Notes: a model not told the origin generated them from the letters alone. A stretch of 64,000 nt of DNA from Streptococcus shenyangsis (GCF_006385785.1 NZ_VFSH01000005.1:1-64000); one strand, 5' to 3'; positions 37,812 to 47,528 are shown, numbered from the stretch's first letter. Made by a program: numbers and translations.

Positions 37812-39473
37812 TTATTTCGCTTCCATGACTACTGGTAAAATAGCTGGACGACGCTTGGTTTGATCAAAGAGGTACTTGGTCAGATTATCACGAACCTTCC
37901 CTTTGAGATCTGCCCAATCAAAGTCATCTCCTTGAAGATACTCTTCAACCGTTTGGTTAATCAATTCTGAACTTTCACGGAGAATATCGCGACTCTTCTT
38001 GAGATAAACAAACCCACGCGTGTGAACACGAGCCTTGGCCACAATTTTCTTCTCACGACGGTTAACAGTAATTGCTACGATGAAAATACCATCCTCTGAC
38101 AAGACCTTACGGTCACGAAGAACCACATTCCCAACATCACCGATGGCATTTCCGTCAATCAAGACATCCCCTGCCGAAACCGCTCCAGCTGGGACAAAGT
38201 CCCCATTCTCATAAGACATGCTGGTTCCCTTTTTAGGAATAAAAATGCGTTCTGGCAACATCCCAACTGCCATAGCAGCCTTAGCATGGGCATCCAACTC
38301 GCGGTATTCCCCTTGAATCGGGAAGAGATACTTGGGTTGCAAGAGATTGATCATCAACTGCAAATCACGCGCATTTCCGTGGCCTGACACACGTAAGTTT
38401 TGGGTGATCAATTTGACAACACCACCAGCTTGGTAAATCATATTTTCCACACGGGCCATAACTGCTTCTTTGGCGATAGATGGAGTCGTTACGATATAAA
38501 CCAGGTCACCGTCCTTAATTTCCACATAACGGTGGCGACCAATTGACATCTTACGAAGACCGTTGATAGGCTCACCCATACGACCTGTCTCAAGGATGAT
38601 CAACTCATGGTCTTCAAAACGAGACATATCTTTTGGTTTAATCAAAAGACTTTCGTTAGCTAGAGACAATTTCTTGAGGCGAATCGCAGTACGGACGATA
38701 TTTTCAATATCAAACCCTGTCAAGACCACACGACGCCCTGTTGCATCCGCAGCGTCAAACACCTGCTGGATACGAGAGAGGTTGCTGGCTACTGCTGCAA
38801 CAATGATACGACCATCCCAGTCCGCAATGGTTTGAGTGATTTCGTCCCCAACCTCACTTTCGCTAGCCACCTGGATATTACTATCTGCATTAGCTGAATC
38901 ACTGAGAAGTGCTAGAACTCCATCACGACCGATTTCTGCCAAACGAGCGAAGTCTGTCGCATAAGATTCACTAGCTGTCTGGTCAAATTTGAAGTCACCT
39001 GTGTAAACGATGCTGCCTTCAGCGGTCTTCAAGACCACACCCAGACTCTCTGGGATCGAGTGGGTCGTACGGAAGAAGGAAACCACAGTCCCTCCAAAAT
39101 CAATCTCCGTATCCTCATCAATGACATGGAAATCATTGAATTTCTTAACCGTATCATTTCCTTTGACAAAGAGTTTGGCCAATTCAATGGTCAACTCAGA
39201 GCCAAATACAGGTACCTTGGCTTCAGCCAAGAGATAAGGCAGAGCACCAATGGCATCCGCATGGCCATGGGTCAAGAAGACCCCTGCGATACGGTCGCTA
39301 TTTTCAAAAAGGTAGTCCATATTTGGAATAACTACGTCTACCCCTAGTTGTTCATTTTCAGGGTACTTTAGACCTGCATCCAAAACGAAAATAGATCCAT
39401 CGATTTCAGCGATATACATATTTTTCCCATTTTCACGCACACCACCAAGTGTTGTTAAACTGATATTACTCAT
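37812..39473 (-). CDS. rnjB: Ribonuclease J2
   Basis: The 553-residue metallo-beta-lactamase/beta-CASP protein is of the RNase J2 type. The metal motif, HTHGHEDH-like in RNase J1, reads HGHADAIG here, losing the last metal-binding His. This is the hallmark of the weakly active J2 partner. The beta-CASP region (about 200-400) and C-terminal domain follow. J2 forms a complex with J1 and takes part in mRNA decay. GGAGGAAAA precedes the ATG. Confidence 0.93.
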   Translation of the reverse strand: MSNISLTTLGGVRENGKNMYIAEIDGSIFVLDAGLKYPENEQLGVDVVIPNMDYLFENSDRIAGVFLTHGHADAIGALPYLLAEAKVPVFGSELTIELAKLFVKGNDTVKKFNDFHVIDEDTEIDFGGTVVSFFRTTHSIPESLGVVLKTAEGSIVYTGDFKFDQTASESYATDFARLAEIGRDGVLALLSDSANADSNIQVASESEVGDEITQTIADWDGRIIVAAVASNLSRIQQVFDAADATGRRVVLTGFDIENIVRTAIRLKKLSLANESLLIKPKDMSRFEDHELIILETGRMGEPINGLRKMSIGRHRYVEIKDGDLVYIVTTPSIAKEAVMARVENMIYQAGGVVKLITQNLRVSGHGNARDLQLMINLLQPKYLFPIQGEYRELDAHAKAAMAVGMLPERIFIPKKGTSMSYENGDFVPAGAVSAGDVLIDGNAIGDVGNVVLRDRKVLSEDGIFIVAITVNRREKKIVAKARVHTRGFVYLKKSRDILRESSELINQTVEEYLQGDDFDWADLKGKVRDNLTKYLFDQTKRRPAILPVVMEAK

Positions 39474-39610
39474 TTTTCCTCCGAAAGCTTAATTTATCTT
39501 GATTATAGGGTTACTTGCCCTCTTATTCTAAAAGCACTATTACTTTTAGCCGAATCTTTTCCTACCATTATACCATTTTTTTGATGATTTTCAAAATGAA
39601 GATTTGTTTT

Positions 39611-39638
39611 CAAAAAAGAGCTGGTTGCCCAACTCTTT
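39611..39638 (-). terminator. Terminator of recJ
   Basis: AAGAGTTGG and CCAGCTCTT arms with a GCAA loop are followed by TTTTG on the minus strand, about 10 bp after the recJ stop. Confidence 0.85.
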
Positions 39639-39646
39639 CCTATCTG

Positions 39647-41881
39647 CTATTCTTTTTCCATTAAAAAGTCATAAATTTCTTGCACAGTACCCAGCGCCAT
39701 CATTTCTTGATCTTTGACGGTTTGTTTGAGATTTTGGTAAATCTGACTTTCTCCGATTTCCCGCTTTGGTGCCTCTTTATTCACTGTCATGACACCATCT
39801 GTGATCGTCACAAAGCCTAGTTCTTCAAATACTTGAATCATCTTGACCAGCAAGATTTGTTGAATATTGAGATAAGTGGCCAAATCTTTCAGCTTGTAGC
39901 GAATATCAAACTCTGGGAACTGGTAAATGGTCTTGTACAATTTAGCAAACTGCTCTCTAGTCCCATATCCTGTTAGATAGTAGGCCTTGTCAATATCATT
40001 TTTGAAATAAACAGCAGAGAAATGCTGTTCCTGAAAAATAGTTTTCAGCAGGGTAATATCCTCAGGAATGGTTTTCACTACAACAGCTTCACTAGTTTCT
40101 ATATCTGGCACTTCTCCAGCAAAATCCAAGACTGGAACCCCTTCTGGCAAGACTGCATTTTTCCCACGAATGTTAAAGAGTTGAACACCCTCCACACGCG
40201 CATCCACCATCATCAACTGCAGGGCAGTTTGGCCATTCCATTGGTTGACAGACAATTTGACTGCCAGCTCTAGATTCTTGGTTTGAGAAAACTCTGTTAC
40301 CCATCTGCCTTGTCCAAAGGCTACCACTTCAAAACTCGCCTCACCCTTGGAAATTTTCAGCTTGAGATGGGCATTGCCTGCCCCCATAGTACGGGCACTT
40401 TCGACCTGAAAATCCTTGATATAAAAGACAGGTTTCTGATTGTCCATGCCAAAAGGTGCCAAACGTTCAAAGTTCTTGACTGTTTCAAGACTCAAAGTCT
40501 CCAAATCCAACTCTTCATCTAGATTTAACTTGTTCTTACCAGCAGTATCTGCACCTTTTTCACGGACATAATCTTCCAAGACCTGAGATAAATCTGAAAG
40601 TTTCTCAACTTCCAGCGTCATGCCAGCTGCACCAGCATGGCCACCAAAGGCTATGAAGAGGTCTCGATGAGGATCCAAGGCTTCAAAAATATCGACCGCT
40701 TCCACACTACGAGCACTGCCCTTGGCACGACCGTCCTCTATATTGAGAACGATGACTGTCTGTCCTAGTTCTTCCAACAAACGACCAGCCACGATTCCTA
40801 GAACTCCAGGATTCCAGCCTTCCTTAGCCAAGACTTGGACCTTCTTCTCAGGATCCACCATAGTCTTGGCTTCTTCATAGATAGATTGCACGATTTCCTT
40901 GCGCTCTTCGTTTTTCTGATGAATCATAAGGGCAATCTCGTGTGCTTCCTCATCATCAAACCCAGTCAGCAAATCAATGGCAGGATTAGGATCATCCAAG
41001 CGCCCCAAGGCATTCAAACGAGGGGCAATCTGGAAACCAACTGTCTCTTCTGTCACTTCGTTGGCTGCAATCCCAGCTATATCCAGCATTTCTTGTAGAC
41101 CAATGCGCTGAGTGTGCCCCAACATTTCCAGACCATACTGAACCAAGATACGGTTCTCATCCGTCAAACTCACCATATCCGCAATGGTACCAATAGCGAC
41201 CAAATCAAGCAATTCCACTTGTACTTCTTCTAAAAGAGCACACGCCAGTTTGAAAGCCACTCCACAACCAGCCAAATATTTAAAAGGATAGTCCGCATCT
41301 GGATGCTCAGGATGGACAATAGCATAAGCATCTGGTAAGGTTTCAGGCATGGAATGGTGGTCAGTCACAATGACATCTACTCCCATAGACTGGGCCAATT
41401 CAATAGCCTCGTGACCAGCTACCCCATTATCCACAGTTACAATCAAGGAAATTCCTTCTTGCTCGATAAAATATTTATAGACACTGGCATTTGGTCCATA
41501 GCCATCGGTAAAGCGATTGGGCAAGTAAACACGGCACTCAGCGCCAAGCTGTTCCAAACTTTCCTTAACAATCGAAGCCGAAGTCATTCCATCCGCATCG
41601 TAATCTCCATAAATGAGAATATTTTCCCCTTCTTCAATGGCCTGACGAATCCGCTCCACTGCCTTATCCATATCATGAAGCAGATAAGGGTCGTGCAAGT
41701 CCTCCAAGGAAGGTTCTAAAAACTTCTTCAAACTTTCTTGGTCCTGAATCCCTCTCTCAAATAATAACCGAGCCACCTCAGGACCCAGTCCAGCCTTCTT
41801 GGCTATCTTTGTAAAATCCGCATCTTCTACTTGCGGGGCAAACTGCCATTCATAAGTAGGTGTTATCAAAAAGACATCCAC
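39647..41881 (-). CDS. recJ: Single-strand-DNA-specific exonuclease RecJ
   Basis: The 744-residue 5'-3' exonuclease of recombination and repair has DHH-domain motifs YGDYDADGMTS (about 96-106) and VTDHH, then the DHHA1 motif FGGHAGAAG, an OB-fold, and a C-terminal extension with a winged-helix-like part found in the Firmicute proteins. The start is uncertain: the ATG at 41881 has a poorly spaced site, and a TTG four codons later (giving MITPTYEW) is equally plausible. An extended -10 promoter lies 25 bp upstream. Confidence 0.96.
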   Translation of the reverse strand: MDVFLITPTYEWQFAPQVEDADFTKIAKKAGLGPEVARLLFERGIQDQESLKKFLEPSLEDLHDPYLLHDMDKAVERIRQAIEEGENILIYGDYDADGMTSASIVKESLEQLGAECRVYLPNRFTDGYGPNASVYKYFIEQEGISLIVTVDNGVAGHEAIELAQSMGVDVIVTDHHSMPETLPDAYAIVHPEHPDADYPFKYLAGCGVAFKLACALLEEVQVELLDLVAIGTIADMVSLTDENRILVQYGLEMLGHTQRIGLQEMLDIAGIAANEVTEETVGFQIAPRLNALGRLDDPNPAIDLLTGFDDEEAHEIALMIHQKNEERKEIVQSIYEEAKTMVDPEKKVQVLAKEGWNPGVLGIVAGRLLEELGQTVIVLNIEDGRAKGSARSVEAVDIFEALDPHRDLFIAFGGHAGAAGMTLEVEKLSDLSQVLEDYVREKGADTAGKNKLNLDEELDLETLSLETVKNFERLAPFGMDNQKPVFYIKDFQVESARTMGAGNAHLKLKISKGEASFEVVAFGQGRWVTEFSQTKNLELAVKLSVNQWNGQTALQLMMVDARVEGVQLFNIRGKNAVLPEGVPVLDFAGEVPDIETSEAVVVKTIPEDITLLKTIFQEQHFSAVYFKNDIDKAYYLTGYGTREQFAKLYKTIYQFPEFDIRYKLKDLATYLNIQQILLVKMIQVFEELGFVTITDGVMTVNKEAPKREIGESQIYQNLKQTVKDQEMMALGTVQEIYDFLMEKE

Positions 41882-41905
41882 TCTTTCTAAGAATTCTATC
41901 GCTTC

Positions 41906-41914
41906 ATTATAACA
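41906..41914 (-). promoter_or_regulatory. Extended -10 promoter of recJ
   Basis: TGTTATAAT on the minus strand forms an extended -10 element about 25 bp upstream of recJ. No good -35 is visible. Confidence 0.5.
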
Positions 41915-41992
41915 TGATTTAGGCTTTTTCTCTATCCAGATTGCTTTTTTATAAAATTTTAGTGAATTTTTTCAGATATGATTTGACAAGGT

Positions 41993-42022
41993 AATTCTTT
42001 TGGTGTAAAATCATGTTATAAA
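41993..42022 (+). promoter_or_regulatory. Promoter of the polar amino-acid ABC operon
   Basis: TTGACA and TATAAA are separated by 18 bp, with a TGT extension before the -10. This lies 24 bp upstream of the first start codon. Confidence 0.75.
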
Positions 42023-42045
42023 ATCTAACACAAAGGAGATTCCTT

Positions 42046-42804
42046 ATGGCTTTAGTAGAATTTGAACACGTCGAAAAATATTACGGAGACTACCATGCAC
42101 TCCGCGACATCAATCTCCGTTTTGAAAAAGGACAAGTCGTTGTACTCCTAGGCCCTTCTGGTTCTGGGAAATCCACTCTTATCCGCACCATCAATGGTTT
42201 GGAGGCTGTTGATAAAGGAAGTCTTCTAGTAAATGGGCACCAAGTTGCTGGTGCCAGCCAGAAAGATTTGGTTCCTCTTCGCAAGGAAGTCGGCATGGTT
42301 TTCCAGCATTTTAACCTTTACCCTCACAAAACAGTGTTAGAAAACGTAACACTCGCACCCATAAAAGTTCTAGGAATTGATAAAAAAGAAGCTGAAAAAA
42401 CAGCCCAAAAATATCTAGAATTTGTAAATATGTGGGACAAAAAAGATTCTTATCCAGCCATGCTATCCGGTGGACAAAAACAACGAATTGCCATTGCTCG
42501 TGGACTCGCTATGCATCCTGAACTCCTTCTCTTTGATGAACCAACATCTGCCCTTGACCCTGAAACCATCGGTGATGTTCTGGCTGTTATGCAAAAATTG
42601 GCCCACGATGGTATGAATATGATTATCGTGACTCATGAAATGGGCTTTGCCCGTGAAGTTGCTGACCGCATCATCTTTATGGCTGACGGAGAAGTTTTGG
42701 TAGATACGACCGATGTCGATGACTTTTTCGACAATCCAAGCGAACCTCGTGCCCAACAATTCCTCAGCAAAATCATCAACCACGAAAGTGACAAAGTAAA
42801 ATAA
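42046..42804 (+). CDS. Polar amino-acid ABC transporter, ATP-binding protein
   Basis: The 252-residue ABC ATPase has Walker A GPSGSGKS (about 37-44), Q-loop, signature LSGGQKQR, Walker B LLLFDEPTSALD, and the H-loop TH. It is the GlnQ/PAAT type that powers import of glutamine, glutamate or related amino acids. It heads a four-gene operon (gaps 10, 12 and 9 bp) with the binding protein and two permeases. AAAGGAGATTCCTT precedes the ATG. Confidence 0.95.
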   Translation: MALVEFEHVEKYYGDYHALRDINLRFEKGQVVVLLGPSGSGKSTLIRTINGLEAVDKGSLLVNGHQVAGASQKDLVPLRKEVGMVFQHFNLYPHKTVLENVTLAPIKVLGIDKKEAEKTAQKYLEFVNMWDKKDSYPAMLSGGQKQRIAIARGLAMHPELLLFDEPTSALDPETIGDVLAVMQKLAHDGMNMIIVTHEMGFAREVADRIIFMADGEVLVDTTDVDDFFDNPSEPRAQQFLSKIINHESDKVK

Positions 42805-42814
42805 GGAGGTCTCT

Positions 42815-43609
42815 ATGAAAAAGAAATTCTTTTTATCAGCATTATTGATTAGCCTTTTCGGCCTTGCTGCTACAAAACTAGTGCAGGCTGATACCAGCGT
42901 CGCAGACATTCAAAAGAGAGGCGAGCTGGTTGTTGGTGTCAAACAAGACGTTCCCAATTTCGGCTACAAAGATCCCAAGACAGGGACCTATTCTGGTATT
43001 GAAACTGACTTAGCCAAGATGGTAGCTGATGAGCTTAAAGTCAAGGTTCGCTATGTGCCAGTTACAGCACAAACTCGCGGACCTCTTCTAGACAATGAAC
43101 AGGTCGATATGGATATCGCGACCTTTACCATCACAGACGAACGCAAAAAACTCTACAACTTCACCAGCCCTTACTACACAGATGCTTCTGGCTTTTTGGT
43201 CAATAAGTCTGCCAAAATCAAAAGTATTGAGGACTTAAACGGAAAAACCATCGGAGTTGCCCAAGGTTCCATTACCCAACGCCTGATTACCGAACTGGGT
43301 AAAAAGAAAGGCCTGACCTTTAAATTCGTCGAACTTGGTTCCTACCCAGAATTGATTACTTCCCTTCACGCTCACCGTATCGATGCCTTTTCCGTTGACC
43401 GTTCTATCCTATCTGGCTACATCAGTAAGCGGACAGAACTACTAGATGATAGTTTCAAGCCATCTGACTACGGTATCGTTACTAAGAAATCAAATACAGA
43501 GCTCAACGACTATCTTGATAACTTGGTCACTAAATGGAGCAAGGATGGTAGTTTGCAAAAACTTTATGACCGTTACAAGCTCAAACCATCTAGCCATACT
43601 GCAGATTAA
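42815..43609 (+). CDS. Polar amino-acid ABC transporter, substrate-binding protein
   Basis: The 264-residue family-3 binding protein has a signal peptide (about 1-25, ending LVQA) but no lipobox Cys, unlike most Gram-positive binding proteins. The mature domain has the expected GVKQDVPNFGYKD and MDIATFTITDERKK regions, the latter binding the ligand alpha-carboxyl and amino groups. It is probably specific for glutamine, glutamate or aspartate. It could be retained by association with the permease or by an uncleaved signal anchor. Confidence 0.92.
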   Translation: MKKKFFLSALLISLFGLAATKLVQADTSVADIQKRGELVVGVKQDVPNFGYKDPKTGTYSGIETDLAKMVADELKVKVRYVPVTAQTRGPLLDNEQVDMDIATFTITDERKKLYNFTSPYYTDASGFLVNKSAKIKSIEDLNGKTIGVAQGSITQRLITELGKKKGLTFKFVELGSYPELITSLHAHRIDAFSVDRSILSGYISKRTELLDDSFKPSDYGIVTKKSNTELNDYLDNLVTKWSKDGSLQKLYDRYKLKPSSHTAD

Positions 43610-43621
43610 GGAGGACACCCT

Positions 43622-44299
43622 ATGACAGATTTATCATCTTGGACAGCCTATTTTCAGGATTTTGGACAATTTTTCAATGGTTTCCTCTTCACCCTTGCCC
43701 TAGCGATTGGATCCTTTATCCTAGCCATGATTTTAGGCATCTTCTTCGGAGCCATGTCAACCAGTAAACGTCCGATATTGAGAATTTTGGCTCGCATATT
43801 TGTGGAGTTTTATCAAAACACTCCCCTCTTGGTGCAGTTTGTCATCGTTTTTTATGGTCTACCTCTAATCAGTGACCATATCATCATGATTCCGATTTAT
43901 TGGACAGCTGTTCTCTGCGTAGGACTCTATCACGGAGCCTATATCGCTGAGGTGATTCGCTCAGGTATTCAGTCTATTCCTAGCGGTCAGATGGAGTCCG
44001 CCTTGTCTCAAGGCTTTACCTATATCAGTGCCATGCGCTTGATTATCTTGCCTCAGGCCTTTCGTATCATTCTCCCTCCTTTGACCAACCAAATTGTTAA
44101 CCTCATCAAAAACACCTCGACAGTCGCTATCATTTCTGGAGTGGACTTGATGTTTGTAACCAAATCTTGGTCGGCTCTTAACGGAAACTATATCCCAGCC
44201 TTTTTAGGCGCTGCCCTTCTCTACTTTTCTCTATGCTTTCCTGTTGCCCAGTTTGGTCGCAAGATGGAGCAAACCAACAAAAAAGCCTATTCACTTTAG
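43622..44299 (+). CDS. Polar amino-acid ABC transporter, permease 1
   Basis: The 225-residue membrane protein has about five hydrophobic segments and the HisM/GlnP-type EAA loop (YHGAYIAEVIRSGIQSIPSGQ followed by EAA-equivalent ESALSQGFT). It pairs with the downstream permease as a heterodimer. AGGAGGACACCCT precedes the ATG. Confidence 0.93.
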   Translation: MTDLSSWTAYFQDFGQFFNGFLFTLALAIGSFILAMILGIFFGAMSTSKRPILRILARIFVEFYQNTPLLVQFVIVFYGLPLISDHIIMIPIYWTAVLCVGLYHGAYIAEVIRSGIQSIPSGQMESALSQGFTYISAMRLIILPQAFRIILPPLTNQIVNLIKNTSTVAIISGVDLMFVTKSWSALNGNYIPAFLGAALLYFSLCFPVAQFGRKMEQTNKKAYSL

Positions 44300-44308
44300 G
44301 AGGTTACT

Positions 44309-44968
44309 ATGGAATCCATTTTAGAAGTTTTGACCCCAGATAACCTAGTCTTTATCTTTAAAGGATTTGGCTTGACCCTCTATATTTCTCTAATTGCCAT
44401 CGTCCTCTCTACCCTTATCGGAACGGTGCTAGCCGTCATGAGAAATGGGAAAAATCCTGTCTTACGTATCATCTCCAGCATTTACATCGAGTTTGTGCGT
44501 AACGTTCCCAACCTTCTTTGGATTTTCACCATCTTTTTGGTGTTCAAGATGAAATCCACTCCAGCAGGCATTACCGCCTTTACCCTCTTTACCTCAGCGG
44601 CCCTAGCTGAGATTATTCGAGGCGGTCTCAATGCCGTAGACAAGGGACAATACGAAGCAGGAATGTCACAAGGCTTCACCTCAGTCCAAATCCTCTACCA
44701 CATCATTCTTCCACAAGCTATTCGCAAAATGCTGCCAGCCATCATTTCCCAGTTTGTAACCGTAATTAAGGATACCAGTCTTCTCTACTCTGTTATCGCC
44801 CTACAAGAACTCTTTGGAGCCAGCCAAATTCTCATGGGCCGTTATTTCGAACCAGAGCAAGTCTTCAGTCTGTATATCCTGATTGCCCTCATCTACTTCA
44901 GCTTTAACCTAGCCATTTCTAGTCTGTCTCATATGCTAGCAAAACGTTGGCAACAATCTGCAGAATAA
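44309..44968 (+). CDS. Polar amino-acid ABC transporter, permease 2
   Basis: The 219-residue membrane protein is of the same HisM/GlnP class as the preceding gene, with the EAA loop reading EAGMSQGFTS. The two permeases are diverged copies of one another. It ends the operon and a strong terminator follows within 10 bp. Confidence 0.93.
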   Translation: MESILEVLTPDNLVFIFKGFGLTLYISLIAIVLSTLIGTVLAVMRNGKNPVLRIISSIYIEFVRNVPNLLWIFTIFLVFKMKSTPAGITAFTLFTSAALAEIIRGGLNAVDKGQYEAGMSQGFTSVQILYHIILPQAIRKMLPAIISQFVTVIKDTSLLYSVIALQELFGASQILMGRYFEPEQVFSLYILIALIYFSFNLAISSLSHMLAKRWQQSAE

Positions 44969-44975
44969 ACAGCCA

Positions 44976-45002
44976 CTCTCCAGTTAAATTGGAGAGTTTT
45001 TT
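44976..45002 (+). terminator. Terminator of the amino-acid ABC operon
   Basis: CTCTCCA and TGGAGAG arms with a 7-base loop are followed by six T residues on the plus strand. Confidence 0.9.
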
Positions 45003-45031
45003 GATGATAGTAGATATTTATAGACCTCAAT

Positions 45032-45060
45032 TTGACACCATACTTTTTCTATGATAAAAT
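45032..45060 (+). promoter_or_regulatory. Promoter of the ferric-reductase-like gene
   Basis: TTGACA and TAAAAT are separated by 17 bp. The -10 overlaps an in-frame upstream ATG at 45051, so translation must start further downstream. Confidence 0.7.
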
Positions 45061-45110
45061 GTAACAAATTTATTTACAACAAATCTAATCTTAATGAAAT
45101 GGAATTTTCT

Positions 45111-46301
45111 ATGAAATCACTCAAAGGACTACTCTTTATCATAGCTAGTTTTGTCTTGACTATTTTGACTTGGATGAGCACTTCTCTCCAATTCATGATT
45201 CCAGGACTAGCTTTAACAAGCCTATCTCTGACTTTTATCCTAGCCACTCGTCTCCCCCTACTAGAAAGCTGGTTCCACGGTTTGGAGAAGGTCTATACTG
45301 TCCACAAATTCACAGCCTTTCTCTCCATCATCCTACTCATCTTTCATAATTTTAGTATGGGCGGTTTGTGGGGATCTCGCTTAGCTGCTCAGTTTGGCAA
45401 CCTTGCCATCTATATCTTTGTCAGCATCATCCTTGTCGCCTATTTAGGCAAATACATCCAATACGAAGCTTGGCGATGGATTCACCGCCTGGTTTATCTA
45501 GCTTATATTTTTGGACTCTTTCACGTCTACATGATGATGGGCAATCGTCTCCTTACATTTAATCCTCTAAGTTTTCTTGTTGGTAGCTATGCCCTTTTAG
45601 GCTTGCTAGCTGGTTTTTATATCATCTTCCTTTATCAAAAGATTGGCTTCCCTTATCTAGGGAAAATTACCAATCTCAAACGCTTAAATCACGATACTAG
45701 AGAAATTCAAATCCATCTTAGCAGACCTTTCAACTATCAATCAGGACAATTTGCCTTCCTAAAGATTTTCCAAGAAAGTTTTGAAAGTGCTCCGCATCCC
45801 TTTTCTATCTCAGGAGGTCATGGTCAAACTCTTTACTTTACTGTTAAAAATTCAGGTGACCATACCAAGAATATCTATGACAATCTTCAAGTCGGCAGCA
45901 AAGTAAGCGTAGACAGAGCTTACGGACACATGATCATAGAAGAAGGACGAGAAAATCAGGTTTGGATTGCTGGAGGTATTGGGATCACCCCCTTCATCTC
46001 TTACATCCGTGAACATCCTATTTTAGATAAACAGGTTCACTTCTACTATAGCTTCCGTGGAGAGGAAAATGCAGTCTACCTAGATTTGCTCCGTGACTAT
46101 GCTCAGAAAAATCCTAATTTTGAACTCCATCTAGTAGACAGTAGGAAAGACGGCTATCTTAATTTTGAACAAAAAGAAGTGCCCGAACATGCAAGCGTCT
46201 ATATGTGTGGTCCTCTTTCTATGATGAAGTCACTTGCTAAACAGATTAAGAAACAAAATCCAAAAGCAGAGCTTATTTACGAAGGATTCAAGTTCAAATA
46301 A
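45111..46301 (+). CDS. Ferric-reductase-like membrane flavoprotein
   Basis: The 396-residue protein has an N-terminal ferric-reductase-like transmembrane domain (about 1-190, six hydrophobic segments with paired His residues such as VHKF and IHRLV for haem) and a C-terminal FAD/NAD(P)-binding domain (HPFSISG for FAD; AGGIGITPF for nucleotide; YMCGPLSMM). It resembles NOX/FRE oxidoreductases. The substrate is unknown; iron or oxygen reduction is possible. The ATG at 45111 is chosen because the earlier ATG lies within the promoter -10. Confidence 0.85.
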   Translation: MKSLKGLLFIIASFVLTILTWMSTSLQFMIPGLALTSLSLTFILATRLPLLESWFHGLEKVYTVHKFTAFLSIILLIFHNFSMGGLWGSRLAAQFGNLAIYIFVSIILVAYLGKYIQYEAWRWIHRLVYLAYIFGLFHVYMMMGNRLLTFNPLSFLVGSYALLGLLAGFYIIFLYQKIGFPYLGKITNLKRLNHDTREIQIHLSRPFNYQSGQFAFLKIFQESFESAPHPFSISGGHGQTLYFTVKNSGDHTKNIYDNLQVGSKVSVDRAYGHMIIEEGRENQVWIAGGIGITPFISYIREHPILDKQVHFYYSFRGEENAVYLDLLRDYAQKNPNFELHLVDSRKDGYLNFEQKEVPEHASVYMCGPLSMMKSLAKQIKKQNPKAELIYEGFKFK

Positions 46302-46312
46302 CCAACTACATT

Positions 46313-46338
46313 CTCCTGGAATTTCCCAGGAGTTTTTT
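46313..46338 (+). terminator. Terminator of the ferric-reductase-like gene
   Basis: CTCCTGG and CCAGGAG arms are followed by TTTTTT on the plus strand, about 12 bp after the stop. Confidence 0.9.
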
Positions 46339-46351
46339 CTACGCAAACACT

Positions 46352-46379
46352 CAAAAACACTGCCAGATTTCTAGCAGTG
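46352..46379 (-). terminator. Terminator of msmK
   Basis: CACTGC and GCAGTG arms with a 10-base loop are followed by TTTTTG on the minus strand, 18 bp after the msmK stop. Confidence 0.8.
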
Positions 46380-46397
46380 CTTTGAATTTCATTTATC

Positions 46398-47528
46398 TTA
46401 GTAAATTGTTCTTTCAGTTTCTACATCGAAGAAATGTGCTTTGTTCAAGTCAAATCCAAGTTCAACTGTTGCACCTGTTTGCAAGTAGTCACGAGCATCA
46501 ACTTTGGCAACAAATTCATCTTTACCAACTTGGCAGTAAAGGTGAGATTCTGAACCAAGCAATTCTGATACAGAGATAGTAGCTTTTACAACTGATTCTG
46601 GGAATGTTTCAAGGAAAGCAGGTTCTGCATTCACATCTTCTGGACGAATACCGAAAATCAATTCTTTACCTTCATAGCCTTTTTCACGAAGTACTTTCAA
46701 AGCGCCTTCTGGAACTTTCAAACGGAAACCGTCTGAAATAATTTCGCTACCAACCAATTTCACATTGATGAAGTTCATTGCTGGACTTCCGATGAATCCT
46801 GCAACGAATTTGTTAACTGGGTTTTTGTAAACTTCTTGAGGAGAACCGATTTGTTCTACACGTCCGATAGTACCTGTACCAGCAGGGTTCTTAGTTGCTG
46901 ACATGATAACGATACGATCTGCAAGTGTCATCGCTTCTGTTTGGTCGTGAGTTACGTAGATAGTTGTAGCCCCGATACGACGGTGAATTTTAGCGATTTC
47001 AGCACGCATTGATACACGAAGTTTGGCATCCAAGTTTGACAAAGGCTCGTCCATCAAGAATACTTTTGCGTCACGGACGATCGCACGACCCATGGCAACA
47101 CGTTGACGTTGACCACCTGAAAGGTCAGCAGGTTTACGTTCCAAGAATTCTTTCAATCCAAGGATTTCAGCTGCTTCTTGCACACGTTTGTCGATGTCTT
47201 CTTTGCTGTATTTACGCAATTTCAAACCGAAAGCCATGTTGTCATAAACAGTCATGTGTGGGTAAAGAGCGTAGTTTTGGAATACCATGGCGATGTCACG
47301 GTCTTTTGGAGCTACGTCGTTGACAACCACGCCATCGATAGATGCAGTACCTTCTGTGATGTCTTCAAGACCAGCAATCATACGAAGAGTTGTTGATTTA
47401 CCACATCCTGAAGGACCTACGAAAACGATAAACTCTTTGTCTTTGATGTCCAAGTTGAAGTCTTCAACTGAGTAGTGTTCGCTGTTTGGATATTTTTTGT
47501 AAATATTTTTAAGATTCAATTCTACCAT
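46398..47528 (-). CDS. msmK: Multiple-sugar ABC transporter ATPase MsmK
   Basis: The 376-residue ATPase has Walker A GPSGCGKST (about 37-45), signature LSGGQRQRV, Walker B VFLMDEPLSNLD, and a C-terminal TOBE regulatory domain (about 290-376). MsmK in pneumococcus is a shared ATPase that energises several carbohydrate importers (raffinose, sialic acid, maltodextrins). No permease is adjacent here, consistent with that shared role. A cre-like site lies near its promoter. Confidence 0.94.
   Translation of the reverse strand: MVELNLKNIYKKYPNSEHYSVEDFNLDIKDKEFIVFVGPSGCGKSTTLRMIAGLEDITEGTASIDGVVVNDVAPKDRDIAMVFQNYALYPHMTVYDNMAFGLKLRKYSKEDIDKRVQEAAEILGLKEFLERKPADLSGGQRQRVAMGRAIVRDAKVFLMDEPLSNLDAKLRVSMRAEIAKIHRRIGATTIYVTHDQTEAMTLADRIVIMSATKNPAGTGTIGRVEQIGSPQEVYKNPVNKFVAGFIGSPAMNFINVKLVGSEIISDGFRLKVPEGALKVLREKGYEGKELIFGIRPEDVNAEPAFLETFPESVVKATISVSELLGSESHLYCQVGKDEFVAKVDARDYLQTGATVELGFDLNKAHFFDVETERTIY

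Noticed and set aside
45051..45110. Upstream ATG for the ferric-reductase-like gene
   Set aside because: It lies within the -10 element of a TTGACA-17-TAAAAT promoter, so it would not be on the transcript.
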